From Erythrobacter cryptus DSM 12079 (GTDB taxonomy: Bacteria > Pseudomonadota > Alphaproteobacteria > Sphingomonadales > Sphingomonadaceae): a DNA stretch of 64,000 bases. This document shows positions 1-9,234 of this stretch, piece after piece (positions within the stretch are counted from its first letter, which is position 1; the number at the start of each line of letters is the position of its first letter). The position numbers and the translations under genes are program-made. The notes beneath the pieces are model-generated. The model had not been told where the DNA came from, made no database searches, and worked only from the letters and a program-made list of their open reading frames with translations. The stretch is from the NCBI RefSeq assembly GCF_000422985.1, contig NZ_AUHC01000013.1, positions 1 to 64,000 on the forward strand, read 5' to 3'.

Positions 1-142
1 CAACGGCAATGGAGCGCCGGCTGACCCTGGCAATGGCGGCGGTTCACCCACTGACCCCGGCAACGGGAACCCCGGCAATGGCGGCAGGGACCCGGAGACG
101 GGCTCTGGCAGGCCGGGCAATGGTGGGCGCGGTGGCCGCTGA
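1..142 (+). CDS. C-terminal tail of a Gly/Asn/Pro-rich protein (5' truncated)
   Basis: The reading frame is open from the left edge and ends at TGA 140-142, giving 46 residues. It is low-complexity and built of repeated PGNGG-like units with Asp, Thr and Arg between them, ending in an Arg/Gly tail. No folded domain is visible. In sphingomonads a FecR-domain protein with such a Gly/Asn-rich end often precedes a CHASE2 signalling gene, which is the next gene here, so this may be the end of a FecR-type protein. That is inference from context only, since the N-terminal part lies outside the window. Confidence 0.5.
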   Translation, partial: NGNGAPADPGNGGGSPTDPGNGNPGNGGRDPETGSGRPGNGGRGGR

Positions 143-208
143 TCGCTCACGCCTTGCTCCATGGGCGCTGCGGCCGCGCACCGCGCGGCATGCCGACCAG
201 TCGCGCGC

Positions 209-2584
209 ATGATGGCCCCTCTCGCCACTGTGCCGCGCCTTGCCGGCTTGCGCCTTGGCGATCGCTGGGCCGATAGCTGGCGCGCCGCAGCACTGCTGCT
301 CGCCGTGCTGTTGCTCGCGGTGGTGGCAGCCAGCCTCGCGGGCGTGTGGCGCAGCGCCGAAGCCGCGCTCGAACAGGCAAGCTTTGCCCTGCTCGATCGC
401 CCCGCCAGCGGGCAGGTGCACATTGTCGAGATGGACGCTGCCTCGATCGCCACGATTCAGCGCTGGCCGTGGCCGCGCGATCACTATGCCCGGGTGGTGG
501 CCAAGCTCGATGCCGCCGGGGTGCGTTCGATCGCGTTCGACGTCGATTTTTCCAGCCCCGGCGATCCGGCGGGCGACCGTGCCTTTGCCGCCGCCATTGC
601 CGCCGCGCGCACCCCGGTGGCGCTGGCGACCTTCGCCCAGGCCGCCGGGGCGGGCGACAAGCGCCAGCTCGATGCCCTGCCGATCGCCCCCTTGCGGGAA
701 CATGCCCATCTCGCCTCGGTCTCGGTTGCGCCCGATGGTGATGGCTATGTGCGGCGGATGCTGCTCGGCACCCTCACCGCCGGCACGCCGCGCCCTGCGC
801 TCGCTTCCTTCATCGCCGGGCGCGCGGGCGTGGCGGATGCCGATTTCCCGGTGGACTACGCCATCCGGCCCGAGACCTTTCCGCGCCACAGCTTTGCCGC
901 GATCGAGCGCGGGCGCTTCAACCGCGCGGAGCTTGCCGGCAAGGACGTTATCATCGGCGCCAGCGCCGTGGAACTGGGAGACCGCTATGCCGTGCCGCGG
1001 CACGGGGTGATCCCCGGGGTGGTGATCCAGGCGCTCGCTGCCGAGACCCTTGCGCGCGGGGTGCCGAGCTATGGCTCGTGGCCGCTGCCGCTTGCGGTGG
1101 CGGCGCTCCTTGCGCTCGCGGTGCTCACCGCGCGCCGCCGTCGGGTGGTGCTGCTGCGTGGCGGCGCGATCCTGCTGGCGCTGCTCCTTGGCTGGATGGC
1201 GGCGCGCAGCTTGGCGGGGCTGTGGTTCGAGATCGTCCCGGCGCTGGTGCTCGCTGCCGGGGCGACGGCGCTGCGCTATGTTGTGCTGGTGCAGCGGCTG
1301 GCGCTGCTGCGGCGCCGGATCGATCAGGCGAGCCAGCTGCCCAACCGGCTCGGCCTTGCTGCCCGCCCAGCCCGGCCCCAGGACCGCTTCCTCATCGCCG
1401 CCCAGATCGACGATTTCGATGCGCTCCAGCTTGCCGTCGATGGCGCGGGCCTTGGCCTGCTCTTGCGCCGCATTGCCGAGCGCCTTGCGGTCGCGGCCGC
1501 GGCGGATCAGGTCTATCGCACCGAGGAGCGAACGCTCGCCTGGGTCTCGCCCCTGCCGATCGACGAGCTCGAGGCGCAGCTTGCCGGCCTCAGGGCGCTG
1601 ATGCGCAGCCCCTTCGAGATCGCCGGGCGCCGCCTCGGGGTCGGCCTCAGCTTTGGCGTTGCTGCCTGCAACACGCCCGATCCCGCCGCCCGGGCGACCC
1701 ATGCCGCGAGCCTCGCGCGGCGCGCAGGCAAGCATTGGCGGCTTGATGACGAGGCCGCCGGAACCGCGGCCTCCGAGCAGTTCTCGCTGCTCGGCGAGCT
1801 TGAGGGCGCGCTCGCAAGCGGCCAGATCGTCGCCTTCTACCAGCCCAAGCGCAACCTTGCGAGCGGCGTGATCGATTCGGCCGAGGCGCTGGTGCGCTGG
1901 CAGCACCCCGAGCGCGGCCTGCTGCCGCCCGATTGTTTCGTCCCGCTGTTCGAGGAGGCAGGGCGGATCGACGAGCTGACGCTGGCGGTGCTGCGGCGCA
2001 CGCTGATCGACATGCGCGGCTGGCTGGCGCAGTCGCTGGCGATTGGCGTTGCGGTCAATGTCTCGGCCGCGGTACTTGGCTCGCGCGGCTTTGCCGAGCG
2101 CGCGCTGGCGCTGGTCGATGCGAGCGGGGTGCCCACGGGGCTGCTCACCTTCGAGGTCACCGAAAGCGCCGAATTTGCCGATGCCGAGGCCGCGACCGCC
2201 ACGCTCGAGCGCTTCCGCGCCCGCGGCATCCGCATCGCCATGGACGATTACGGCACCGGGCAATCCACGCTCAACTATTTGAAGACGCTGCCCCTGTCGG
2301 AACTCAAGATCGACCGCATGTTCGTGGCGAGCGCCCATCTTGATCGCGGCGATGGACTGCTGGTGCGATCCACGGTTGATCTGGCGCACGAGCTCGGCCT
2401 CAAGGTGGTGGCCGAGGGGGTGGAGGATGCCGCCTGCCTTGCCTTTCTCGAGGAGATCGGCTGCGATCATGCCCAGGGCTACTTCATCGGTCGGCCCCTG
2501 CCGCCTGCCGAACTGGTGGCGCTGGTGACAGCGCCCGACGCTGCCGCAGAGCGCGCCGGCCTTCCCATCGCCGCTGCCGCCTGA
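209..2584 (+). CDS. CHASE2 sensor protein with degenerate GGDEF and EAL phosphodiesterase domain
   Basis: This membrane signalling protein probably hydrolyses cyclic di-GMP in response to an extracytoplasmic cue. With the ATG at 209 it has 791 residues: a first membrane helix near 26-46, a periplasmic CHASE2 domain to about 290, three membrane helices to about 385, a GGDEF-like region, and an EAL domain from about 525. The GGDEF position reads RTEER, so cyclase activity is unlikely. The EAL domain keeps EALVRW (Glu near 559), NVSA, EVTES, DDYGTG, LKIDR, EGVED and QGY, so it should be catalytic. An upstream in-frame ATG at 161 would add 16 residues of unlikely composition; the double ATG at 209/212 fits better. 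Confidence 0.88.
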   Translation: MMAPLATVPRLAGLRLGDRWADSWRAAALLLAVLLLAVVAASLAGVWRSAEAALEQASFALLDRPASGQVHIVEMDAASIATIQRWPWPRDHYARVVAKLDAAGVRSIAFDVDFSSPGDPAGDRAFAAAIAAARTPVALATFAQAAGAGDKRQLDALPIAPLREHAHLASVSVAPDGDGYVRRMLLGTLTAGTPRPALASFIAGRAGVADADFPVDYAIRPETFPRHSFAAIERGRFNRAELAGKDVIIGASAVELGDRYAVPRHGVIPGVVIQALAAETLARGVPSYGSWPLPLAVAALLALAVLTARRRRVVLLRGGAILLALLLGWMAARSLAGLWFEIVPALVLAAGATALRYVVLVQRLALLRRRIDQASQLPNRLGLAARPARPQDRFLIAAQIDDFDALQLAVDGAGLGLLLRRIAERLAVAAAADQVYRTEERTLAWVSPLPIDELEAQLAGLRALMRSPFEIAGRRLGVGLSFGVAACNTPDPAARATHAASLARRAGKHWRLDDEAAGTAASEQFSLLGELEGALASGQIVAFYQPKRNLASGVIDSAEALVRWQHPERGLLPPDCFVPLFEEAGRIDELTLAVLRRTLIDMRGWLAQSLAIGVAVNVSAAVLGSRGFAERALALVDASGVPTGLLTFEVTESAEFADAEAATATLERFRARGIRIAMDDYGTGQSTLNYLKTLPLSELKIDRMFVASAHLDRGDGLLVRSTVDLAHELGLKVVAEGVEDAACLAFLEEIGCDHAQGYFIGRPLPPAELVALVTAPDAAAERAGLPIAAAA

Positions 2585-2613
2585 TAGCCTCGCCGCTCGG
2601 CAGGGAGGAGCGC

Positions 2614-2907
2614 ATGATGCGAGGCTTGATGATCTTGGCCGCGGCGGGCCTTGTGGCGGGCTGCGCCACCACCGATGCAGCGGACGACGCGGCGCCGGCG
2701 CCGATGGCCTGCAATGCCGAGGCGGCGCAGGCCCATGTCGGCAAGACCGCTTCGCCAGAGGTGGGCGCGGCGATCCTCAAGGACAGCGGCGCGCGCATGC
2801 TGCGCTGGGGCCCACCGCGCGGGGCCTGGACGATGGATTATCGCCAGGACCGGGTGAACGTGCGCTATGACGAGGGTATGGTGATCACCGGGATCACCTG
2901 CGGATGA
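2614..2907 (+). CDS. I78-family peptidase inhibitor-like lipoprotein
   Basis: This is a 97-residue secreted protein. The N-terminus is a lipoprotein signal with lipobox LVAGC, so it should be anchored in the outer or inner membrane. The mature part begins with a conserved Cys-Asn-Ala segment and contains VGK and a C-terminal ITCG end, the layout of the Inhibitor_I78 family of small serine peptidase inhibitors common in sphingomonads. Two cysteines in the mature part could form the family's disulfide. A GGGAGG-like ribosome site precedes the ATG, and its stop overlaps the next start by four bases. The target protease is unknown. Confidence 0.8.
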   Translation: MMRGLMILAAAGLVAGCATTDAADDAAPAPMACNAEAAQAHVGKTASPEVGAAILKDSGARMLRWGPPRGAWTMDYRQDRVNVRYDEGMVITGITCG

Positions 2908-3293
2908 GCGGGCGGGCGCGGGCGAGCTCGGGCTCGCCCTATGAAGCGGCCTTCGGCTTTGCCCGCGCGGTGCGGGTGGGCCAGCGCATCATCGTGGCCG
3001 GCACTGGCCCGGTCGCGCCCGATGGGTCGACCACCCCGGGCGGCGTTGCCGCGCAGGCCGAGCGCTGCTGCGCGATCATCCTTGCTGCGATCGAGGAGCT
3101 AGGCGGCAGCGCCGCTGATGTGGTGCGCACCCGGATGCTGCTCACCCACCCGGAGGATCAGGACGCGGTGGGCGCGGTGCATGCGCGCTTCTTCGGTGCG
3201 GCAAGGCCGGCGGCGACCATGGCCGGCGTGGCATGGCTATGCCGCCCGGAATGGCGGGTCGAGATCGAGGCGGAAGCGGTGATCGCCGACTGA
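2904..3293 (+). CDS. RidA/YjgF/Rid family enamine-imine deaminase
   Basis: This 129-residue protein matches the Rid family, whose best-known members hydrolyse reactive enamine/imine intermediates produced by PLP enzymes such as threonine dehydratase. The typical family pattern is seen: a GTGPVAPDG segment, AQAERC with a helix, then VVRTRMLLTHPEDQDAVGAVHARFF and a C-terminal EIEAEAV strand. The conserved Arg of the active site lies in VVRTRM. It is shorter than a secreted form and has no signal peptide, so it is cytosolic. It overlaps its neighbours by 4 and 1 bases and is probably translated as part of this operon. Confidence 0.85.
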   Translation: MSGRARASSGSPYEAAFGFARAVRVGQRIIVAGTGPVAPDGSTTPGGVAAQAERCCAIILAAIEELGGSAADVVRTRMLLTHPEDQDAVGAVHARFFGAARPAATMAGVAWLCRPEWRVEIEAEAVIAD

Positions 3294-3892
3294 TGCAGCG
3301 GGTTCTGGCCTATCTCGCCGCCATTGTTACGGGGGCTGCTATCGGGCTAGGCAGCGCCTTGTGGCTGGCGGGTCTGCTGCCCGGCACCAACAACGTGGCC
3401 TTCGGCAATGTCGATGTGGACGGCTGGCGCAGCGACTTTGCGATCGGTTCGGAGGCCGCCGATCCCTATACCCGCGCCCGGGTCGCTCATCACGGATTGC
3501 TGGCGCTCGCCAAGAGCGAGGCAGTCTATTTCACCCGCAACACCGACGATGACGGCCGGTCCCTGAGCTCGGCCTGCACCTATCGCCTGTCGGGTGGGGC
3601 GATGCCGGCGGGCTGGTGGTCGGTGACGCTGTACGATCAGGCGAGCATGCTGCCTGCCAACACCGATAACGCGCTGAGCATCGATGCCGGACGGGCGGGA
3701 AGCGGCGCGTGGGAGGCGATCATCGCCGCCGCCGCGCCCGCGGATACAAAGCACTGGATTTCCAGCCGCAATGCCGGGGCCTTCGACCTCACCTTGCGCC
3801 TCTACATGCCCGATCCGGCCCTGCTGTCCGAGCCGGAGGCAGCGCTGGTGCCCCCGCGCATCGAACGGCTTTCTTGCGGAGAGCATGGATGA
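3293..3892 (+). CDS. DUF1214 domain-containing membrane-anchored protein
   Basis: This 199-residue protein begins with one membrane helix (about residues 5-27) followed by an extracytoplasmic domain. The segment AVYFTRNTDDDGRSL followed by a WWSVTLYD motif is characteristic of DUF1214. The start ATG at 3293 shares one base with the upstream stop (TGATG), and the end overlaps the DUF1254 gene by ATGA. DUF1214 and DUF1254 usually occur together, either fused or as adjacent genes, and their biochemical role is not established. I see no catalytic signature. Confidence 0.8.
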   Translation: MQRVLAYLAAIVTGAAIGLGSALWLAGLLPGTNNVAFGNVDVDGWRSDFAIGSEAADPYTRARVAHHGLLALAKSEAVYFTRNTDDDGRSLSSACTYRLSGGAMPAGWWSVTLYDQASMLPANTDNALSIDAGRAGSGAWEAIIAAAAPADTKHWISSRNAGAFDLTLRLYMPDPALLSEPEAALVPPRIERLSCGEHG

Positions 3893-4434
3893 AGCGCTGG
3901 CTCGGCCCGCTTGGTGTGCTGATCTTCGTCGCGGCGGCAGCCCATGTCGCCGCGCTGCATCTCGCACCCGGCGTGATCATAGCGCGGGCGTTGGATATGC
4001 TGGCGGCGCGAGGCGTTGCGCTCCACCGCTTCACCACTCCCGAGCGCGTGACACCGCAGACCCAGAGTGTCGTGCGGTCTTCGCCCGATCTCTACTACGC
4101 ATTGTGCCGCTATGATCTGAGCAATCCGGGGACGCAGGTGAGCGTGCGGATGGGCAGCTGGCCGGACTACCAGTCGCTGTCGTTCTTCGACGCCCGGACC
4201 GACAATTTCGCAACCATCCGCGGCAGCGGGCGCGCGGTTGCGGTGCGGCTGCTTCCCCCCGGAAGCGCGGCGGAAGAGGGGGCAATCGTGAGCCCCACCG
4301 CCAAGGGCGTGATCCTGATCCGCCGCCTTGCGCCCGATGCGGAACGCTTCGCCGCCGCAACCACTGCGGGCAAGGTGGATCGCTGCCGGCTCGAATGGCG
4401 TGACCGGATCGCCGCCCCAGCAGGCGCGGCCTAG
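3889..4434 (+). CDS. DUF1254 domain-containing protein
   Basis: This 181-residue protein has an N-terminal membrane helix (about residues 5-27) and a short extracytoplasmic DUF1254-type domain. Visible family hallmarks are SSPDLYYALCRYDLS and YQSLSFFDARTDNFATI, which correspond to the aromatic strands of DUF1254. It is much shorter than full-length DUF1254/DUF1214 fusions, because the DUF1214 half is the preceding gene. Translation is coupled through the ATGA overlap. The function is unknown; the pair probably forms one envelope-located complex. Confidence 0.78.
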   Translation: MKRWLGPLGVLIFVAAAAHVAALHLAPGVIIARALDMLAARGVALHRFTTPERVTPQTQSVVRSSPDLYYALCRYDLSNPGTQVSVRMGSWPDYQSLSFFDARTDNFATIRGSGRAVAVRLLPPGSAAEEGAIVSPTAKGVILIRRLAPDAERFAAATTAGKVDRCRLEWRDRIAAPAGAA

Positions 4435-4503
4435 CAAATTTCGGCAAGGCCGCGGCGCGCGCCAGCCTTTTCCAACCCGGCAAACCCCGTTAGAGCCCCT
4501 GCC

Positions 4504-5652
4504 ATGCACGGACAGTTCCAGCTCACCGAAGATCAGCTTGCGATCCGCGAGGTTGCCCAGCGCTTCACCGCCGATCGCATCACCCCCCATGCCGCCGAAT
4601 GGGATGCCAAGCACATCTTTCCGCGCGAGATCATCAAGGAAAGCGCCGAGCTTGGCTTTGGCGCGATCTATGTCTCGGAAGAATCGGGCGGCATCGGCCT
4701 CGGGCGGCTCGAGGCGGCGCTGATCATGGAGGCCATGGCCTATGGCTGCCCCTCCACATCCGCCTTCATCTCGATCCACAACATGGCCGCGTGGATGATC
4801 GATCGCTTCGGCAGCGCCGCGCTCAAGGCGAAGTATCTGCCCGATCTCGTCACCATGGAGAAGATGGCGAGCTATTGCCTGACCGAGCCGTCGAGCGGCT
4901 CGGACGCCGCCGCGCTCAAGACCACTGCGCGCCGCGATGGGGATTGCTTCATCGTCACTGGCACCAAGCAGTTCATCTCGGGCGCGGGGGCGAATGATGT
5001 CTATGTCACCATGGTGCGCACCGGTGGCGAGGGGGCGAAGGGCATCTCCTGCCTGGTGATCGAAAAGGACATGCCGGGCGTGAGCTTCGGCGCGCAGGAA
5101 AAGAAGCTCGGCTGGCATTCGCAGCCGACCGCGCAGCTCATCCTCGAGGAGGTGCGGGTGCCGGTCGAAAACCTCGTCGGCGCGGAGGGCGAGGGCTTTC
5201 GCATCGCGATGATGGGGCTGGATGGCGGGCGGCTCAATATCGGTGCCTGTTCGCTCGGCGGGGCGCAGCGCTGCCTTGACGAGGCGATCCGCTACACCCG
5301 CGAGCGCAGCCAGTTCGGCCAGGCGATCGCCGAGTTCCAGAACACCCAGTTCATGCTCGCCGACATGGCGACCGATCTCGAGGCCGCGCGCGCGCTGCTG
5401 TATCTTGCAGCGGCCAAGGTGACCGACAACGCGCCGGACAAGACCCGCTTTTCCGCCATGGCCAAGCGCCTTGCCACCGACAATGGCAGCGCGGTGGTGG
5501 ACCGGGCGCTGCAATTGTTCGGCGGCTACGGCTATTTGCAGGACTATCCCATCGAACGCTTCTGGCGCGATCTCAGGGTGCACTCGATCCTCGAAGGCAC
5601 CAACCAGATCATGCGCATGGTCGTGGCCCGCGATCTGCTGCGGCAAGGATGA
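4504..5652 (+). CDS. Isobutyryl-CoA dehydrogenase-like acyl-CoA dehydrogenase
   Basis: This 382-residue flavoenzyme has the three acyl-CoA dehydrogenase domains. The signatures CLTEPSSGSDAAA (FAD/substrate binding) and QLFGGYGYLQDYPIERFWRDLRV are present, and the catalytic base is predicted to be Glu364 in ILEGTNQI. It should oxidise isobutyryl-CoA to methacrylyl-CoA with electrons going to ETF. Substrate choice is inferred from the neighbours: hydroxyisobutyryl-CoA hydrolase, enoyl-CoA hydratase and hydroxyisobutyrate dehydrogenase follow on the same strand, which together make most of the valine pathway. A short/branched-chain acyl-CoA dehydrogenase is the alternative. Confidence 0.88.
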   Translation: MHGQFQLTEDQLAIREVAQRFTADRITPHAAEWDAKHIFPREIIKESAELGFGAIYVSEESGGIGLGRLEAALIMEAMAYGCPSTSAFISIHNMAAWMIDRFGSAALKAKYLPDLVTMEKMASYCLTEPSSGSDAAALKTTARRDGDCFIVTGTKQFISGAGANDVYVTMVRTGGEGAKGISCLVIEKDMPGVSFGAQEKKLGWHSQPTAQLILEEVRVPVENLVGAEGEGFRIAMMGLDGGRLNIGACSLGGAQRCLDEAIRYTRERSQFGQAIAEFQNTQFMLADMATDLEAARALLYLAAAKVTDNAPDKTRFSAMAKRLATDNGSAVVDRALQLFGGYGYLQDYPIERFWRDLRVHSILEGTNQIMRMVVARDLLRQG

Positions 5653-5670
5653 CGGGACGGGGAAACTGAG

Positions 5671-6726
5671 ATGAGCGATGATGTCCTGATCCGCAACGAC
5701 GAAAAGGTTGGCCATATCAGCCTCAACCGCCCCAAGGCGATCCATGCGCTCAACCTGGAGATGTGCCACGCGATGAGCGCGGCGCTTGCCGCTTGGGCTC
5801 AAGACGAGGGCATCAAGGCGGTGCTCCTCGACCATGCCGAGGGCCGCGGCTTTTGTGCCGGGGGCGATATCGCCATGCTGCGCGCCTCGGCACTGAACGA
5901 TGGGGGGGAGAGCGGGCGGCGGTTCTTCCACGACGAATATCAATTGAACCACCAGATGTTCACCTATGGAAAGCCGATCGTCGCCTTCATGGACGGCATC
6001 ACCATGGGTGGAGGCGTGGGCATCTCGCAGCCCGCCAAGTATCGCGTCGCCACCGAGAACACCCGCTTTGCCATGCCCGAGACGGGCATCGGCCTGTTCC
6101 CCGATGTCGGTGGGGGCTGGTATCTTTCGCGCCTTGGCGGCCGGATCGGCCAGTTCCTTGCGCTCACCGGCGCGCGGCTCGATGGCGCGGAATGCCTGTG
6201 GGTGGGGCTCGCCACGCATTATCTGCCGCATGACAAGCTCGCCGAGGCCAAGGCGCGCATCGCCGAACATCCCGATCGCATCGCCGGGATCCTCGCCGAA
6301 CTCTCGGTCACGCCGCCCAAGCCGCGGATCGAGGCCAATGCCGACAGGATCGCGCGGCACTTTGCCTCTGACACCTATGAGGAGATCCTCGCCAGCCTCG
6401 AGGCCGCGGCAAGCGCGGGCGATGAGTGGGCCGCAAAGGAGCGCGACACGCTCGGCACCAAGAGCCCGCAGACCTGCAAGGTCGCCTTGCGGCAGCTCGC
6501 GGAAAGCGCGAAACTGAGTGACTTTGCCGAGAACATGCGGATGGAATATCGCATCGCCTCGCGCGTGCTCACCCGCCCGGACTTTGCCGAAGGCGTGCGC
6601 GCGGTGATCATCGACAAGACCAATGATCCCAAATGGAACCCGGCCACCCCCGAGGAGGTGAGCGAGGCCTTGCTCGACAGCATCTTTGCTCCGCTCCCCC
6701 CCGATCAGGAATGGAAGCCCCTATGA
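5671..6726 (+). CDS. 3-hydroxyisobutyryl-CoA hydrolase (HIBCH type)
   Basis: This 351-residue crotonase-fold enzyme should release 3-hydroxyisobutyrate and CoA in valine breakdown. It is longer than a normal enoyl-CoA hydratase and has the HIBCH hallmarks: [10 protein letters not shown], the [14 protein letters not shown] segment with Glu137, and a C-terminal [16 protein letters not shown] block. It starts 18 bases after the acyl-CoA dehydrogenase and overlaps the next ATG by four bases, so it is within the valine operon. The hydrolase removes toxic methacrylyl-CoA-derived intermediates. Confidence 0.9.
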   Translation: MSDDVLIRNDEKVGHISLNRPKAIHALNLEMCHAMSAALAAWAQDEGIKAVLLDHAEGRGFCAGGDIAMLRASALNDGGESGRRFFHDEYQLNHQMFTYGKPIVAFMDGITMGGGVGISQPAKYRVATENTRFAMPETGIGLFPDVGGGWYLSRLGGRIGQFLALTGARLDGAECLWVGLATHYLPHDKLAEAKARIAEHPDRIAGILAELSVTPPKPRIEANADRIARHFASDTYEEILASLEAAASAGDEWAAKERDTLGTKSPQTCKVALRQLAESAKLSDFAENMRMEYRIASRVLTRPDFAEGVRAVIIDKTNDPKWNPATPEEVSEALLDSIFAPLPPDQEWKPL

Positions 6727-7517
6727 CCTACGAGACCATCACCGTTGAAACCGATGCGCGGGCCACCCCAGGCGTCACGCTCATCACCCTCAACCGCCCG
6801 CAGGCCTTGAACGCGCTCAATTCGCAGGTGCTGGATGAGCTGATCGCCGCCTTTGCCGCCTATCAGGCCGATGGCTCGCAGCGCTGCGCGGTGCTCACCG
6901 GCAGCGGCGACAAGGCCTTTGCCGCAGGCGCGGACATCAAGGAAATGGCCGACAAGCCCGCGGCCGATTTTTACCTCGATGATTTCTTCGCCCCCTGGAC
7001 GAGCGAGATCGTGCGCAAGACGCGCAAGCCCTGGATCGCCGCGGTCAACGGCTTTGCCCTGGGCGGAGGGTGCGAGCTGGCGATGATGGCCGATTTCATC
7101 ATCGCCTCTGACCGGGCCAAGTTCGGCCAGCCCGAGATCAAGCTCGGGGTTGCGCCCGGCATGGGCGGCAGCCAGCGGCTGACCCGCGCGATCGGCAAGT
7201 CCAAGGCGATGGAAATGTGCCTAACGGGGCGGATGATGGACGCCGCCGAGGCTGAGCGCAGCAACCTCGTTGCCCGGGTGGTGCCGCATGAGGAACTGAT
7301 TGCCGAGGCGCTCAAGACCGCGGCCACCATCGCGGCCATGCCGCCGATGGCGGTGATCGCCAACAAGGAGATGGTCAACGCCGCCTTCGAGACCACGCTC
7401 GATCAGGGGCTGATCGTCGAGCGGCGGATCTTCCAGATCCTGGCCGCAAGCGAGGACAAGGCCGAAGGCATGGCCGCCTTCATCGAAAAGCGCGAAGGGC
7501 AGTGGAAGGGGCGGTAA
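6723..7517 (+). CDS. Enoyl-CoA hydratase
   Basis: This is a standard-length 264-residue crotonase. Both catalytic glutamates are visible, in [12 protein letters not shown] and in [15 protein letters not shown], and the oxyanion-hole segments KAFAAGADI and GFALGGG are intact. In this operon it most likely hydrates methacrylyl-CoA to 3-hydroxyisobutyryl-CoA, between the dehydrogenase and the hydrolase, though it may also act in general beta-oxidation. The ATG at 6723 overlaps the upstream stop (ATGA), which fixes the start. Confidence 0.9.
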   Translation: MTYETITVETDARATPGVTLITLNRPQALNALNSQVLDELIAAFAAYQADGSQRCAVLTGSGDKAFAAGADIKEMADKPAADFYLDDFFAPWTSEIVRKTRKPWIAAVNGFALGGGCELAMMADFIIASDRAKFGQPEIKLGVAPGMGGSQRLTRAIGKSKAMEMCLTGRMMDAAEAERSNLVARVVPHEELIAEALKTAATIAAMPPMAVIANKEMVNAAFETTLDQGLIVERRIFQILAASEDKAEGMAAFIEKREGQWKGR

Positions 7518-7545
7518 GCCTGACGCCAGCGCAAGGGAGAGAGCC

Positions 7546-8412
7546 ATGAAGATCGCCTTTATCGGGCTTGGCAACATGGGCGGCGGGATGGCCGCGAACC
7601 TGGTGAAGGCGGGCCACGAGGTGCGCGCCTTCGATCTTGCCGAAGCCGCGCTTGCCGCGGCGCGGGCGGCGGGCTGCACCACCTTTGCCAGCGCGCGCGA
7701 AGCCTGCGCCGAGGCCGAAGCGGTCGTCTCGATGCTGCCCAACGGCGCGATCGTCAAACAGGTCTATTGGGATGCGGTGATCGGCCATGCGCCTGAAGGT
7801 GCGATCCTGATGGATTGTTCGACCATCGATGTCGCCACTGCGCGCGAAGTGATCGAAGTGAGCGAGGCACATGGCTACCAGATGGTCGATGCCCCGGTCT
7901 CGGGTGGGATCGCGGCGGCGGCGGCGGGCACGCTCACCTTCATGGTCGGCGGGAGCGCCGAGGCCTTCGCCCGTGCTGAGCCGATCCTTGCTGCCATGGG
8001 CAAGGCGGTGATCCACGCCGGCGGCCCCGGGACGGGCCAGGCCGCCAAGATCTGCAACAACATGCTGCTGGCGATCCACATGATCGGCACCTGCGAAGCC
8101 TTTGCCATGGCCGAGAAGCTCGGACTCGATCCCCAGACCTTCTACGATATTGCCAGCGTGTCCTCGGGCCAGTGCTGGTCGATGACCTCCTATTGCCCAG
8201 TCCCCGGGGTTGGGCCCAAGTCTCCGGCCGACAATGGCTATCAGGGCGGCTTTGCCGCGGGGCTGATGCTCAAGGACCTGAAGCTGGCGATGGAGGCCGC
8301 CGCGGCAGTGGGCGCGAGGGTGCCGCTCGGCGAGCACGCCCGGGCGATCTACGAGGACTTCGCCCGCGAGAATGCCGCGGTCGATTTCTCCGGCATCATC
8401 CGCGCGCTCTAG
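7546..8412 (+). CDS. mmsB: 3-hydroxyisobutyrate dehydrogenase
   Basis: This 288-residue NAD-dependent enzyme oxidises 3-hydroxyisobutyrate to methylmalonate semialdehyde. It has the Rossmann motif GLGNMGGGMAANL, the substrate segment DAPVSGGIAAAAAGTLTFMVGG, and the catalytic Lys in GQAAKICNN. It lies 28 bases behind the enoyl-CoA hydratase, preceded by a GGGAGAGAG ribosome site. It is the last gene of the valine operon here; the methylmalonate semialdehyde dehydrogenase needed to finish the pathway is not in this window. Confidence 0.93.
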   Translation: MKIAFIGLGNMGGGMAANLVKAGHEVRAFDLAEAALAAARAAGCTTFASAREACAEAEAVVSMLPNGAIVKQVYWDAVIGHAPEGAILMDCSTIDVATAREVIEVSEAHGYQMVDAPVSGGIAAAAAGTLTFMVGGSAEAFARAEPILAAMGKAVIHAGGPGTGQAAKICNNMLLAIHMIGTCEAFAMAEKLGLDPQTFYDIASVSSGQCWSMTSYCPVPGVGPKSPADNGYQGGFAAGLMLKDLKLAMEAAAAVGARVPLGEHARAIYEDFARENAAVDFSGIIRAL

Positions 8413-8511
8413 CGGCACAGGCGCTGCGACATTGGCGCGGCCGGTGCGGGCAGCTGCCGTGTTTGCCGTGCCTCGGGGCGCCGCGGGCTTCCCCGCCCTT
8501 GCAGGAGGGCG

Positions 8512-9234
8512 CTAGGGGCAGGCCTTCGCCACCGCCTGTGCCAGTGCGGCGGCCTCGCCATCATCCTTCTGGCGCAGCCCCTTGATCGCCTGCGCCAGAA
8601 GCGCGCAATCAAAGGTGGTGCCGCGCGCGAGGCTGGCGATCACGATCTCGCGGAAGGCATCGGGCGGCATCACCATCCGCCCGCGCCGCAGCACCAGGGC
8701 ATGCCACCGTTCGGTGCCGGAGATGAGATCGATCATCGTTCTGCGACCTGGCCCGCCCGGCTCGCCAAGCACCTCGGGGGCGAGTTCGGCGAGCAGGCGG
8801 TTGGGCGTCTTGTCGCGCAGGAACAGCGCGGCATAGCGGCGCGCCGCTTCGGCCTTGTCGCCATTGGCAAGCGCGAGGCGCAGCACGGCTTCCTGCGCCA
8901 GCGGCTCGCGCCAGCCGCGTTTTGCGGCCATCTGGATGGTCATGAGCGCTTGCTGCTGCTGTCCGGCCTTGGCCTCGGCCAGCGCGAGCAGGCTGAGGTG
9001 TTCCGCCGGCACCGGACGCCGCTCCACCAGGCGCTTGGCCTCGGCGAGGGCCTCGTCGCTCCCGCCTGTCTCGATCGCACGCAGCGCCAGCTGCTTCTGG
9101 GCATGGTTGCGCAAGGGGACGGGCACCTTGTCGGCGAGCGCCGGGGTCGTTTCGGACTGGCGGTCGAGTTGCAGGCCGACCGTCACCACCGCAATCGCGC
9201 CGAGCACCGCATACCAGATCGCCCGCCCGATCAT
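8512..9234 (-). CDS. Single-pass membrane protein with helical repeat region, polysaccharide locus
   Basis: This 240-residue protein has one N-terminal membrane helix (about residues 5-24) and an Ala/Leu/Arg-rich helical body that looks like degenerate tetratricopeptide repeats (for example LLALAEAKAGQQQQALMTI and LALANGDKAEAARRYAALF). I do not recognise a named family. It is the last gene of the minus-strand polysaccharide block, and its ATG overlaps the stop of the O-antigen ligase remnant upstream by four bases. That coupling suggests it once worked with the ligase, perhaps as a scaffold in chain assembly. Confidence 0.65.
   Translation of the reverse strand: MIGRAIWYAVLGAIAVVTVGLQLDRQSETTPALADKVPVPLRNHAQKQLALRAIETGGSDEALAEAKRLVERRPVPAEHLSLLALAEAKAGQQQQALMTIQMAAKRGWREPLAQEAVLRLALANGDKAEAARRYAALFLRDKTPNRLLAELAPEVLGEPGGPGRRTMIDLISGTERWHALVLRRGRMVMPPDAFREIVIASLARGTTFDCALLAQAIKGLRQKDDGEAAALAQAVAKACP

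Noticed and set aside
44-2470. Long open frame on the minus strand opposite the CHASE2-EAL gene (also 3802-6360, 36180-38300, 39468-41612 and 24485-26284 on the minus strand)
   Set aside because: These are shadows caused by high GC and codon bias. Each lies opposite a gene with clear motifs, and their products are Arg/His/Gly-rich without any recognisable domain.
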